Shown one piece after another: positions 36,367 through 45,500 of a DNA stretch of 64,000 nt (position 1 is its first letter; each line of letters starts with the position of its first letter). The DNA comes from Oceanobacillus sojae. GTDB lineage: Bacteria > Bacillota > Bacilli > Bacillales > Amphibacillaceae. Location: positions 279,067 through 343,066 of the forward strand of contig NZ_LT727810.1 of NCBI RefSeq assembly GCF_900162665.1, written 5' to 3'. A model generated the notes under the pieces. It was given only the letters and a program-made list of their open reading frames with translations. It was not told the origin of the DNA and did not search any database. The translations under genes were made by a program, and so were the position numbers.

Positions 36367-36804
36367 ATGCCGCAGAAAATTAGAATTGGAAAAATCGCAA
36401 CGCTGCTTGCTATGTTAGATGAGGATGAATACAGCTCCTTTGAACCTATGTTTGACGAAGTAGATACATGCCTTGGGAAGGTCGGCTCGATGAACATGCA
36501 GAAGGTTATTTCTGCAGTTGAAACAGCAGTTAAACGAAGCGGGTTAATTGAAGAGGGTATTTATAGAGAAACGCATGCTTTATACCACACGATTGTCGAG
36601 GCGCTTGAAGGAGTAACAAGAGGACAGCTGGCGATTGGAGAGACCATGCGGACAGTAGGCCTTCGCTTTGCTGTTGTACGCGGCAGACCGTATGAAGAAG
36701 AAAAAGAAGGCGAGTGGATAGCTGTCGCTTTTTACGGAACAATCGGTGCACCAATAAAAGGGCTGGAGCATGAAGCGCTCGGTCTTGGCTTTAATCATAT
36801 TTAA
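36367..36804 (+). CDS. hutP: HutP, hut operon antiterminator protein
   Basis: This 145-residue RNA-binding protein matches B. subtilis HutP over its full length ([13 protein letters not shown] near the N-terminus; [23 protein letters not shown] and [22 protein letters not shown] at the end). With L-histidine and Mg2+ HutP hexamers bind UAG triplets and prevent termination downstream. ATG 36367 has AAAGGAG at 9-base spacing; TTG 36343 is less likely. A strong terminator lies directly after it and before hutH, as in B. subtilis. Here only hutH lies downstream, because hutU and hutI are upstream. Confidence 0.95.
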   Translation: MPQKIRIGKIATLLAMLDEDEYSSFEPMFDEVDTCLGKVGSMNMQKVISAVETAVKRSGLIEEGIYRETHALYHTIVEALEGVTRGQLAIGETMRTVGLRFAVVRGRPYEEEKEGEWIAVAFYGTIGAPIKGLEHEALGLGFNHI

Positions 36805-36838
36805 CCATTTTATTAATCAAATACGAAATCATGACCTA

Positions 36839-36903
36839 TAGTAACGAGTTGTTAGGAGGTGATGATGGCTTACTTAAGTATGCCGTTATCACCTCCTTTT
36901 TAT
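36839..36903 (+). promoter_or_regulatory. HutP-responsive attenuator between hutP and hutH
   Basis: AGGAGGTGAT (36854-36863) pairs with ATCACCTCCT (36888-36897) followed by TTTTTAT, with an inner GGC...GCC stem. TAG triplets at 36839 and 36853 precede or enter the stem and are candidate HutP contacts. Confidence 0.75.
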
Positions 36904-36952
36904 GTTTACAGCGTAATTTGATAAAGCAGGTTTGAAAAAGGGGGAAGCAGCA

Positions 36953-38476
36953 ATGATAGAGTTAACCGGTCATTCTTTAACAATTAATCAGTTGAAAAGA
37001 ATTTTGGTTGGTAAAGAAAAAGTATCAATTTCAGAAAAAAGCATGCAAAAGGTTCGTGAAAGCAGATATGCGGTAGAAAATATTGTAGCAGATAAAGAAA
37101 CGGTATATGGAATTAATACCGGCTTTGGTAAATTCAGTGATGTTATTATTGATCAGGAAAACGTAGAAAAGCTGCAGTTAAATTTAATACGCTCGCATGC
37201 TTGCGGTATTGGTGAGCCATTTCCGGAAATTGTCTCACGTGCAATGATTGTGCTTCGCTTAAATGCTTTATTGAAAGGATTTTCAGGAGTGCGTGTTGTT
37301 CTAATTGAACTGCTGGCTGAGCTTATTAATAAAAATGTACATCCGGTCATTCCGCAACAGGGATCACTGGGAGCGTCCGGCGATTTGGCTCCGCTGGCTC
37401 ATCTGGCACTTGTTTTAATTGGGGAAGGAAAAGTATTCGATGATTCTGGGAAACCAGTACATGCAGCACCGGTTTTGACTAAAAAAGGTATCCAGCCGAT
37501 TGTTCTGCAGGCGAAGGAAGGTCTTGCCCTCATCAATGGCACACAGGCGATGGTTGCAATGGGTATTGTAAACTATATAGAGGCTGAGCAGCTTGCCCTG
37601 GACAGTGAGTGGATCGCCGGTATGACCATAGAAGGGCTGGAAGGAATCATTGATACCTTTCATCCGGCAGTACATGAAGCAAGAGGCTATCCACAGCAGA
37701 TGGCGGTTGCTGAAAGAATGCGTGAATGGCTGGATGGAAGCAGACTTGTTACAAAGCAAGGTGAAAAACGTGTACAGGATGCGTATTCCTTACGCTGTAT
37801 TCCACAGGTGCATGGGGCATCGTGGCAGACGCTGGATTATGTGAAAGAAAAACTGGAAATAGAGATGAATGCTGCTACTGATAATCCGCTTATTTTTGAA
37901 GAGGGAAAGCTGGTTATTTCAGGCGGAAACTTTCATGGTCAGCCCATTGCATTTGCGATGGATTTTATGAAAATTGCTGTAGCAGAATTAGCTAATATAT
38001 CAGAACGCCGTATTGAACGGCTGGTGAATCCGCAGTTAAATGATTTACCGCCATTTTTAAGTCCGGAACCCGGTTTGCAATCCGGAGCCATGATTATGCA
38101 ATATGCAGCAGCATCGCTCGTCTCGGAAAACAAAACATTGGCACATCCGGCAAGTGTGGATTCGATTCCTTCTTCTGCAAATCAGGAGGACCATGTAAGT
38201 ATGGGAACAATCGCAGCAAGACATGCGGGAATGATCATACAAAATGCGAGGCGTGTATTAGCGATCGAATGCATATGTGCCCTGCAGGCAATAGAATACC
38301 GGGGTGTGGAAAATGCAGCACCGAAATTAAAAGAAAAATGGAATAAAATGCGTAAGGTTGTTGCAGGCATTACGGAAGACAGGGTTTTTGCTGAAGACAT
38401 AGAGAAGGTGAATCAAGCTTTAAATCCATTGATTAACACCAGCAATTTTATTGAAAAAGGATCTTATATTTCTTAA
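36953..38476 (+). CDS. hutH: Histidine ammonia-lyase
   Basis: This 507-residue enzyme converts histidine to urocanate and ammonia, the first step of the pathway. The MIO cofactor forms from Ala-Ser-Gly in [11 protein letters not shown] near residue 140. Further active-site blocks are YGINTGFGK and the QEDHVSMG segment near 410. The length equals that of B. subtilis HutH. ATG 36953 follows AAAAAGGGGGAAG; TTG 36932 precedes that SD. Expression depends on readthrough of the attenuator after hutP. A hairpin terminator follows. Confidence 0.97.
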   Translation: MIELTGHSLTINQLKRILVGKEKVSISEKSMQKVRESRYAVENIVADKETVYGINTGFGKFSDVIIDQENVEKLQLNLIRSHACGIGEPFPEIVSRAMIVLRLNALLKGFSGVRVVLIELLAELINKNVHPVIPQQGSLGASGDLAPLAHLALVLIGEGKVFDDSGKPVHAAPVLTKKGIQPIVLQAKEGLALINGTQAMVAMGIVNYIEAEQLALDSEWIAGMTIEGLEGIIDTFHPAVHEARGYPQQMAVAERMREWLDGSRLVTKQGEKRVQDAYSLRCIPQVHGASWQTLDYVKEKLEIEMNAATDNPLIFEEGKLVISGGNFHGQPIAFAMDFMKIAVAELANISERRIERLVNPQLNDLPPFLSPEPGLQSGAMIMQYAAASLVSENKTLAHPASVDSIPSSANQEDHVSMGTIAARHAGMIIQNARRVLAIECICALQAIEYRGVENAAPKLKEKWNKMRKVVAGITEDRVFAEDIEKVNQALNPLINTSNFIEKGSYIS

Positions 38477-38489
38477 AACAGGATAACAA

Positions 38490-38538
38490 GGAGACAACAT
38501 CCCTCATTCTATCAGAGGTGGTTGTCTCTTTAGGTTTT
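38490..38538 (+). terminator. Terminator after hutH
   Basis: GAGACAACATCCCTC pairs imperfectly with GAGGTGGTTGTCTC and is followed by TTTAGGTTTTT. Confidence 0.7.
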
Positions 38539-38620
38539 TAAAATCCGTAAAGCACTCCTCCTCAAAGCTGCCATCAAGTAATAAAAGCTCTCCCAATCTC
38601 TTCACATTCCTGCCAAATCA

Positions 38621-38628
38621 GCCGATAT
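38621..38628 (+). promoter_or_regulatory. Sigma-D -10 box of the second flagellin gene
   Basis: GCCGATAT is a perfect -10 box 50 bases before the start. The -35 region (TCAC at 15-base spacing) is poor, so expression may be weaker than that of the main flagellin. Confidence 0.6.
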
Positions 38629-38677
38629 ACCTATAAACAAGTATATTAAAAATAGTATGATTGGAGGGTAATAATCG

Positions 38678-39493
38678 ATGCGTATCAACAATAATGTAAT
38701 GGCTTTCACAATCTATCATAATATGAATAATCATTTTGCGATGGCCCAGAAATCCATGCTCCGCATTGCGAGCGGTCAGCGTATTAACAGCGCTGCAGAT
38801 GATCCGGCCGGTTTAGCAATCTCAGAAAAGATGCGTGCGCAAATTCGCGGTTTGAATATGGCGATACGTAATACGCAGGATGGAATCTCGCTCCTGCAAA
38901 CTGCGGAAGGTGCGGTAAATGAAACGCATGCAATATTGCAGCGGATGCGCGAGCTGAGTGTAAAGGCTGCGAATGGAACATATTCAGACTCTGACAGGGA
39001 GATCCTGCAGGATGAAATTAATCAGCTACGTGAGGAACTTACTAGAATTGGCAGGGATACGGAATTTAACACCCAATCCTTAGTGGACGGCTCTTTTAAA
39101 AATAAGCGTATTCAAGTTGGTGCCAATGCCGGGCAGTATGTTGAGATTTCCATTGGTGATGTGCGGGCAGCAGCTCTAGGTGTTGATGAAATTGATATTT
39201 CTACCCAGGAAGGAGCGGACGAGGCTATTGGTATATTAGATGAAGCGATTAAGCGGGCATCCTCCCAGCGTTCCAGCCTGGGTGCAATTCAAAACCGCCT
39301 GGAGCATACGATTAATAACCTTTCCAATACCGTTATGAATTTAACACAGGCGGAATCGCGGATTCGTGATGCGGATATTGCAAAGGAAATGATGCTATAT
39401 ACGAAGCATAGTCTTTTGGCACAGGTTGCGATGGCTATGCTGGCGCAGGGGAATCAGCAGCCGCAGATGATATTGCAGCTTTTGCAAAATTGA
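38678..39493 (+). CDS. Short second flagellin
   Basis: This 271-residue flagellin consists almost only of the conserved D0/D1 domains (N-terminal [16 protein letters not shown] to about residue 165, C-terminal from about 185) with no surface domain, as in B. subtilis Hag-size minimal flagellins. The tail [14 protein letters not shown] is complete and no intron is present. Sequence differs clearly from the major flagellin. It stands alone between hutH and a Fic gene, away from other motility genes. SD GGAGGG is good. It may be a minor filament subunit or an alternative filament. Confidence 0.93.
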   Translation: MRINNNVMAFTIYHNMNNHFAMAQKSMLRIASGQRINSAADDPAGLAISEKMRAQIRGLNMAIRNTQDGISLLQTAEGAVNETHAILQRMRELSVKAANGTYSDSDREILQDEINQLREELTRIGRDTEFNTQSLVDGSFKNKRIQVGANAGQYVEISIGDVRAAALGVDEIDISTQEGADEAIGILDEAIKRASSQRSSLGAIQNRLEHTINNLSNTVMNLTQAESRIRDADIAKEMMLYTKHSLLAQVAMAMLAQGNQQPQMILQLLQN

Positions 39494-39617
39494 TATTTTA
39501 TTTGAAAAATAAATAGAACTGGACATGGAGCTGTTTGATAAACAGGGATAACCTCTTTGTTTAAATTTTTGAGGTAAGGGACCTGAATTTAAAAAATATC
39601 GGAGAAGAGTGTTTTAT

Positions 39618-40748
39618 ATGATAAGAAAAGGTGTAAGTAAACTGCCAATTGGTGTTTCTACAAAACACGCATTAAAGATATTAGAAAAATTGCCCTCTAT
39701 TTCAAGAAAAGTAGGTGTATTAGAAGAAAGATTCCATTCATCTATTGTTAGTTCTCCACTCATCCAATTATTATCTTTGAATGAATCAGTTGAATCTACA
39801 CGAATTGAAGGTACACAAGTGACCTTCAGTGATATGGTAGAGGAGCAGCATGACACGAATCCCAGAAAAGAAATTATTGAGGTACAGAACTATCATAATG
39901 CCTTAATGGAAGGATATCATCAAATAAATAATGGCTGCCTAATAAGCACACGTATGATTAAAGATTTACACGAGATCTTAATGAAAGATGCGAGAGGCGC
40001 TAAACAAGCAGCAGGAGATTACCGTAAAATACAAAATTTTATTGGTCCATCCAAAAAAATAGAAGAAGCAAGCTATATTCCGGTTTCTGCTGGGGAGATT
40101 GAATCTTTTATGAATAATCTAGAATTATTTATGAATGGGCATCCATACGGTGAGGTTTTATCTCAAGAACATTTATCATCGGATTTGTATTGTTTTGATG
40201 AGAATGCAGATGCTTTGATTAAGACCGCAATTATTCATGCACAATTTGAGTCGATTCATCCTTTTTTAGATGGGAATGGCCGTTTAGGAAGAATTCTTAT
40301 TGTTTTAAATCTTATTCAATCAAAACTTATAAGTATGCCTACATTTTTTGTGAGTGAAGAACTGGAAAAAGAAAAGGCCCGTTACTATGATATGCTGAAT
40401 GTGACCAGAGGGATAAATCCTGAATGGGGAGACTGGATTCTTTTTTTCATGCAGGCGAGTGAGAGAATGGCAGATCAATTAAATCATAAGCTGCATCAGG
40501 CAGAAAAGCTTGCTGAGTATGGATTGAAAAAATGTGAAACAAATTCTGAAAAAACAATGTGGTTATATACATTCCGAGATCCATTTGCGACAGTGAAAAA
40601 AGCTTCCTCTCAAACAAAAGTATCTGCTAATACAGCGCGCAATGCATTTAATCGACTGGTAGATAAAGAATTACTATATACTGAAAAAGATGTAAAACGT
40701 AATAAAAAATATAGAAACTATGATTTAATGCGTATTTTAAGAGACTAA
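39618..40748 (+). CDS. Fic family protein with self-inhibitory helix
   Basis: This 376-residue Fic protein carries the catalytic loop HPFLDGNGRLGR starting at His214, the signature of AMP transferases that modify hydroxyl side chains of target proteins. An N-terminal inhibitory motif (S/T)xxxE(G/N) is present as STRIEG at residues 60-65, so activity is probably kept in check within the same chain. The C-terminal 90 residues form a winged-helix domain (KKASSQTKVSANTARNAFNRL). The start is ATG 39618; GTG 39609 is too near the GGAGAAG site. No antitoxin gene is adjacent. Confidence 0.9.
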   Translation: MIRKGVSKLPIGVSTKHALKILEKLPSISRKVGVLEERFHSSIVSSPLIQLLSLNESVESTRIEGTQVTFSDMVEEQHDTNPRKEIIEVQNYHNALMEGYHQINNGCLISTRMIKDLHEILMKDARGAKQAAGDYRKIQNFIGPSKKIEEASYIPVSAGEIESFMNNLELFMNGHPYGEVLSQEHLSSDLYCFDENADALIKTAIIHAQFESIHPFLDGNGRLGRILIVLNLIQSKLISMPTFFVSEELEKEKARYYDMLNVTRGINPEWGDWILFFMQASERMADQLNHKLHQAEKLAEYGLKKCETNSEKTMWLYTFRDPFATVKKASSQTKVSANTARNAFNRLVDKELLYTEKDVKRNKKYRNYDLMRILRD

Positions 40749-40752
40749 TAGC

Positions 40753-40795
40753 AAAAAATGCTGTTTCACTTATTATCAGTGGAGCAGCATTTTTG
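40753..40795. terminator. Bidirectional terminator between fic and nos
   Basis: AAAAAATGCTG pairs with CAGCATTTTT, with inner CAC/GTG, between convergent genes. Confidence 0.85.
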
Positions 40796-40798
40796 ATA

Positions 40799-41914
40799 TT
40801 ATCTATGAAACGGACAGCCCCTCACTTCCTGATAAGCCTTATCCTGATAAAAGAAATTCGGCTTTTTCAGTTCATTGCTATAAGGCTGATGCCAGACATG
40901 GGTGGTTGCCGGGGAAACTGGCGGGATAAGCCATGTCCATTTTCCGGTTACTTCACGGTCTGCCTTTGCTTCCTGCTTTTCGAAAATGCGGAATTGAGCT
41001 GCGGCCGTATGGTGATCTACAATGGATACACCTTGTTTTTTAAAGGAGTGCAGTATCATTTCATTCAGCTCAATTAACGCACGATCCTGCCATAAATTAC
41101 TGGCATGCTTTGTATCTAAGCCCATAATCTCTGCCATTTTGGGGAGCAGATTATAGCGGTGCTCATCTGCAAAGTTTCTTGCACCGATTTCGGTTCCCAT
41201 ATACCAGCCGTTAAAGGGGGCTGATACATAATGCAGCCCGCCAATTTCCAGACGCATATCTGCAATAACGGGGATAGCATACCATTTTAAATGCAAGTCA
41301 GCCACTGCCTTATATTCTGGATGCTCCATCGGAATTTCTGGAATCAATGATTCCGGAATACTTCTCCAGACAGGTGGCTGGTCGCCAATTTGAATAACTA
41401 GAGGCAGAATATCAAAATTTGTTCCCTGTCCCTGCCAGCCCAGTTTTTCACAAATCTGTGTGAATACCAGTGAATCAGAATCGCCAATAATACCTTCATC
41501 CGACTTATAGCCTGCATAGCGCAGCAATTGGTGGTTCCAGATTTTTACGGTTTCTTCTTTTGCTGAGACAGCAGGGAAGATCGTGATATATGGCTTAATT
41601 CTCCCCTGATTAAAGGCATTTTTTAAATGGCTGAAGAGAAATTCGAATACTTCTTCTTCGTTGGCTGCCTGTCTGGCGTCGGCTACTTCAATACGCTCCC
41701 AGAACAGTCTGCCGATACAGCGGTTTGAATTCCGCCATGCCAGCTTTGCTCCATAAACAATTTCCTCGTAGGTTTGTGTATATGTACCGAATGCTTCTAT
41801 ATCTGAAATTACTTCTTTTATTCTCTCTTCTAACTTTTCTGCAGGAGCTCCGGTCTCTGTATAGTATATTTTTAAAAATTGTTCGGCTTCCTGCTGCATT
41901 TCATAATTATTCAA
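40799..41914 (-). CDS. nos: Nitric oxide synthase, oxygenase type
   Basis: This 371-residue bacterial nitric oxide synthase makes NO and citrulline from arginine using haem and a pterin. The haem ligand is Cys66 in RNSNRCIGR. The arginine-binding region with PFNGWYMGTEIGARN near residue 230 and the pterin-side WTWLIPPVSPATTHVW near 330 are intact. No reductase domain is present, as in other Bacillaceae, so it borrows electrons from cellular flavoproteins. It is a single gene convergent with fic; the start follows AGGTAAATT, a modest SD. Confidence 0.95.
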   Translation of the reverse strand: MNNYEMQQEAEQFLKIYYTETGAPAEKLEERIKEVISDIEAFGTYTQTYEEIVYGAKLAWRNSNRCIGRLFWERIEVADARQAANEEEVFEFLFSHLKNAFNQGRIKPYITIFPAVSAKEETVKIWNHQLLRYAGYKSDEGIIGDSDSLVFTQICEKLGWQGQGTNFDILPLVIQIGDQPPVWRSIPESLIPEIPMEHPEYKAVADLHLKWYAIPVIADMRLEIGGLHYVSAPFNGWYMGTEIGARNFADEHRYNLLPKMAEIMGLDTKHASNLWQDRALIELNEMILHSFKKQGVSIVDHHTAAAQFRIFEKQEAKADREVTGKWTWLIPPVSPATTHVWHQPYSNELKKPNFFYQDKAYQEVRGCPFHR

Positions 41915-42063
41915 TGGAATTTACCTCCAGCTATTGACTGCATATTATAGTATTTATTTTAACGAAGAGAAGAATGAATTTCCATTTTATCTAACCCGCT
42001 GGAAGGGATGAGGCAATTATCTGTTCATATTGCTGTCACATACCATACTACAGCAACATGAAA

Positions 42064-42948
42064 TTATGATTTATGAAATGTACAGATAGTTTCAATGGAT
42101 TTATGAATGATTGGTGAAAGGTACCTGCTGCGGTCCTTAACAAGATAAACATTTCTTTTTAACACCTGATCCTTCATTTTTTTGATATGCACTGCTGAAT
42201 GGTGCGATTTATTTACATAGTTTTCCGGGACAATGGTAATTCCAAGACCGCTTTCTACAAGATGATAGGCTGTTTCAAATCTTTCAATTTCAAATTGAAT
42301 ATTAGGGCTGATGCTTGCGTATTGAAAAGCTTTTAATATATCATTCCTTGTCTGGTATCCTTCCTTACATAATATAAAAGGCGGGTGCCTTAAATCTTCC
42401 ATGGTAATAAATGCTTTGGAGTGAAGCGGGTGGCCGGCTGGAATCAGTGCAACAAGATTTTCTTCATATAAAAATATGGATTCAAGCTCTTTGGTATCAA
42501 TATAGTAATTGGTTATTGCATAGTGGATTTCATAATTTAATAAAGCATTTTGAAGCTCAGACAGGCTAAGCAATTCCGAAATTTGAATGTGGATGTCGTG
42601 TGAATCTGCTTTGATTTTTTTGATAACCTCGCTGAACCAATTTTTGGCTGTTTCAATCATGCTGATCGAAAGCTCTAATGGACCTTCTAACCGCAGCCGC
42701 TTCATCTCTTCTTCCATATCATTCATCTGGTTAATTATTTTTTTTGCCTGATAATAGAGGATTTCCCCTTCTCTGGTGAGCTGTATACGCGGTTTTTTTC
42801 GATGAACAAGTGAAATGCCTAAATGATTCTCTAATTTTTTTATAGATATACTTAAAGAAGGCTGCGAAATATGCAGATGTTCTGCAGCTCTTGTAAAGCT
42901 TTTCTCTTCAACCACCTTGATAAAGTAATGTAATTGAGTCAGGTCCAC
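42064..42948 (-). CDS. LysR family transcriptional regulator (likely of hutG-gltS)
   Basis: This 294-residue regulator has an N-terminal winged helix-turn-helix (MDLTQLHYFIKVVEEKSFTRAAEHLHISQPSLSISIKKLE) broken here into recognisable LysR blocks TRAAEHLHISQ and PSLSISIKKLE, and a C-terminal substrate-binding-like effector domain. It is divergent from hutG across 120 bases that hold palindromes of the ACTATA/TATAGT kind. The effector could be histidine, urocanate or formiminoglutamate. Control of hutG and gltS is inferred from the divergent arrangement. Confidence 0.88.
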   Translation of the reverse strand: MDLTQLHYFIKVVEEKSFTRAAEHLHISQPSLSISIKKLENHLGISLVHRKKPRIQLTREGEILYYQAKKIINQMNDMEEEMKRLRLEGPLELSISMIETAKNWFSEVIKKIKADSHDIHIQISELLSLSELQNALLNYEIHYAITNYYIDTKELESIFLYEENLVALIPAGHPLHSKAFITMEDLRHPPFILCKEGYQTRNDILKAFQYASISPNIQFEIERFETAYHLVESGLGITIVPENYVNKSHHSAVHIKKMKDQVLKRNVYLVKDRSRYLSPIIHKSIETICTFHKS

Positions 42949-42966
42949 AGGCTATTCTCCTTTAAT

Positions 42967-42983
42967 TATAGTTTTAAACTATA
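42967..42983. promoter_or_regulatory. 17-bp palindrome in lysR-hutG gap
   Basis: TATAGTTTTAAACTATA is a perfect palindrome around a central base, 18 bases from the lysR start. It is a probable LysR operator. Confidence 0.55.
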
Positions 42984-43068
42984 AAATAATAAATTATATA
43001 TATTAGTGATTATACTACACAAAATTTATAATGGAGAGAAATTAACTAATTATAGTGGAGGGAATCAT

Positions 43069-44013
43069 ATGTATCAAGCACCTGCTAGTGAATACTGGAA
43101 AGGAAGAGAAGACAGCAGTACGGATCGGGATAGTTTTCGTTTCCATCAAACAGTAAGCTTAGAAACAATCCAAACATTGGATAATGCAGAGAAGAGGATT
43201 GCACTTGTCGGGTTTGAATGTGAAGAAGGTGTCCGGCGGAACAAGGGCAGACTTGGTGCAAAAGAAGCTCCTAATAAAATCCGCACCTTTTTATCCAATA
43301 TACCCAGCTCCGTTTTGGGAAACTATTCCCTGACAGATACCGGTAATGTATCCTGTGAAGGCAAAAATATGGAGAAAGCACAGATGGAGCTCGGTGTACA
43401 TGTGGAAAAGCTGCTTGCTAAAAAGACGATTCCAATTATTATTGGCGGCGGTCATGAAACCTTTTTCGGTCATTATTTAGGGGCAAGGTCCTTTCTAAAA
43501 AAGGAAGCACGTCTGGGGATTATTAATATAGATGCACATTTTGATATGCGGAAAGATGAACTGCCCTCCTCTGGAACCATGTTCAGGCAGATTCTTGAAA
43601 TAGATGAAAATGCAGATTATTTGTGTATTGGAATTCAACCGTTCTCCAATACAAAAGCATTATTCCAAACAGCTGATGAGCTGGGATGCAGTTACTTCCT
43701 GGAAAATGAGGTGAAGGAAAACATCCATCGTATCTTTCAGGCAATTGATCAATTTAGCGAGGATCATGATGCGCTTATTTTTACATTATGTACAGATTCA
43801 ATTTCAGCAAGTGAGGCTCCGGGTGTCAGCGCGCCTGCAGCATTTGGACTGGCCGTATCCGATGTCCGGAAGCTATTGAATTATATTGCTTCAAAAGATA
43901 ATACCATCAGCTTCGATATATCTGAAGTGAATCCCGCTGTGGATGAAAATGACCGTACAGTGCGGCTGGGTGCAGCATTGATTACGGAGGTTATGCACAC
44001 ATTTTCTAAGTAG
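43069..44013 (+). CDS. hutG: Formimidoylglutamase
   Basis: This 314-residue arginase-family enzyme hydrolyses N-formimino-L-glutamate to glutamate and formamide, the last hut step. The manganese ligand motifs are GGGHETFFGH near residue 130, DAHFDMR near 155 and TDSISASEAPGVSAP near 245. The length agrees with B. subtilis HutG. ATG 43069 is preceded by GTGGAGGG. It lies about 4.6 kb beyond hutH, separated by flagellin, fic and nos genes, and forms a pair with gltS. Confidence 0.94.
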   Translation: MYQAPASEYWKGREDSSTDRDSFRFHQTVSLETIQTLDNAEKRIALVGFECEEGVRRNKGRLGAKEAPNKIRTFLSNIPSSVLGNYSLTDTGNVSCEGKNMEKAQMELGVHVEKLLAKKTIPIIIGGGHETFFGHYLGARSFLKKEARLGIINIDAHFDMRKDELPSSGTMFRQILEIDENADYLCIGIQPFSNTKALFQTADELGCSYFLENEVKENIHRIFQAIDQFSEDHDALIFTLCTDSISASEAPGVSAPAAFGLAVSDVRKLLNYIASKDNTISFDISEVNPAVDENDRTVRLGAALITEVMHTFSK

Positions 44014-44054
44014 ATACAAAATCCATACAGGGGAAGACAGGGAGGAAAGGCATC

Positions 44055-45251
44055 ATGATAGAATTTGATCAGGTTACAACGATTTTCTTTGCTTTAGCTG
44101 TTTACATGCTGGGAATATTTCTGAATAATAAAATACCATTCCTGAATAAGTTCTGCATACCGGCACCAGTTGTCGGGGGATTATTATTTGCTTTAGTAAT
44201 TACCTTTTTACGCGGGTTTGATATTTTAATTATTAATCTGGATACGTCGCTGCAAAGTTTATTTATGCTTACCTTTTTTACAACAGTCGGTTTAGGAGCC
44301 AGCTTTAAGCTGCTAAAAATAGGCGGGAAGCTGTTAATTATTTATTGGCTGGCATGCGGATTTTTGGCACTTGCTCAAAACATCATTGGTGTGTCAATGG
44401 CAAAGCTGTTAAATCTCGATCCATTAATCGGTGTGATGGTTGGCGCAATATCCATGGAGGGCGGACATGGAGCAGCGACGGCATTTGGTACTACTATCGA
44501 AGAATTAGGAATAGATGGTGCTCTCTCGATTGGTTTAGCTGCGGCCACAGTCGGTTTAGTAGCCGGAGGGTTAATCGGAGGACCAATTGTTAAATATTTA
44601 ATGAATAAATATCAATTAAAACCGACAGAAGCAGAAGAAATTTCTGATACTTCTATGGGTAGCGTAAATCAGCAGGATACGGAATTAAATTCAAAATCAT
44701 TTATGATCCAGGTTTTTATTATAGTATTCTGTATGGCATTAGGAACATACCTGGGAGATTCATTTACCGAATGGACAGGGTTTGTCCTTCCAGGATATGT
44801 AGGAGCGATGTTTGTTGCTGTTATTGTGAGGAATATCATTGACCGGATTTCCGGTAATGTTATTCAGATGAAGAGTATTGGTATAATAGGTGATATCACA
44901 TTAGGGATCTTTTTATCCATGGCATTGATGAGCATTCAATTGTGGGAAATTGTTGATCTGGCTTTACCACTATTACTTATCATACTGGTCCAGGTTATCT
45001 TTATTGCCTTATTCAGCATATTTATCCTGTTCAAAATGCTTGGAAAAAACTACGATGCTGCTGTTATGATTGGTGGATTTACAGGCCACGGATTGGGAGC
45101 AACACCTAACGCGATTGCCAATATGGATGCGGTCGTATCTAAATTCGGCCCGTCCAGAAAAGCATTTTTAGTTGTTCCTCTGGTGGGTGCATTCTTAATT
45201 GATGTTTTCGCAGTACCAATTATTATTACGACAATTAATTTATTCAGTTAA
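44055..45251 (+). CDS. gltS: Sodium/glutamate symporter
   Basis: This 398-residue membrane protein of the GltS (ESS) family has two inverted halves of about five spans. Conserved motifs are PAPVVGGLLFAL in the first half, AISMEGGHGAATAFG near 135, and GGFTGHGLGATPNAIANM near the end. It couples sodium to glutamate transport. Its place 41 bases after hutG links it to glutamate, the product of histidine degradation. Whether it serves uptake or overflow export is open. A strong terminator follows. Confidence 0.92.
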   Translation: MIEFDQVTTIFFALAVYMLGIFLNNKIPFLNKFCIPAPVVGGLLFALVITFLRGFDILIINLDTSLQSLFMLTFFTTVGLGASFKLLKIGGKLLIIYWLACGFLALAQNIIGVSMAKLLNLDPLIGVMVGAISMEGGHGAATAFGTTIEELGIDGALSIGLAAATVGLVAGGLIGGPIVKYLMNKYQLKPTEAEEISDTSMGSVNQQDTELNSKSFMIQVFIIVFCMALGTYLGDSFTEWTGFVLPGYVGAMFVAVIVRNIIDRISGNVIQMKSIGIIGDITLGIFLSMALMSIQLWEIVDLALPLLLIILVQVIFIALFSIFILFKMLGKNYDAAVMIGGFTGHGLGATPNAIANMDAVVSKFGPSRKAFLVVPLVGAFLIDVFAVPIIITTINLFS

Positions 45252-45276
45252 TAAAATCAGCAGTTCATAGGGAAGG

Positions 45277-45320
45277 CCGGATAAAGTATATATTACCGAT
45301 ACTTTGTCCGGTTTTTTTGT
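45277..45320 (+). terminator. Terminator after gltS
   Basis: GCCGGATAAAGTAT pairs with ATACTTTGTCCGG, with one GU pair, and is followed by TTTTTTT. Confidence 0.88.
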
Positions 45321-45500
45321 TCTATCTATTTTCATTCTTTAAATTTTATAGAAATATATTTAAAAATTGATGAAAATGAAATAAATATATTTAGAAGAAA
45401 ATGTTTTATTTAGTCGAAATAAGTGTGTTGCTAACTATGTTTACATGATATATTTATACTATATACATTTCTGCAGGGGCGGTGCGGGGAGGAATTGGGT

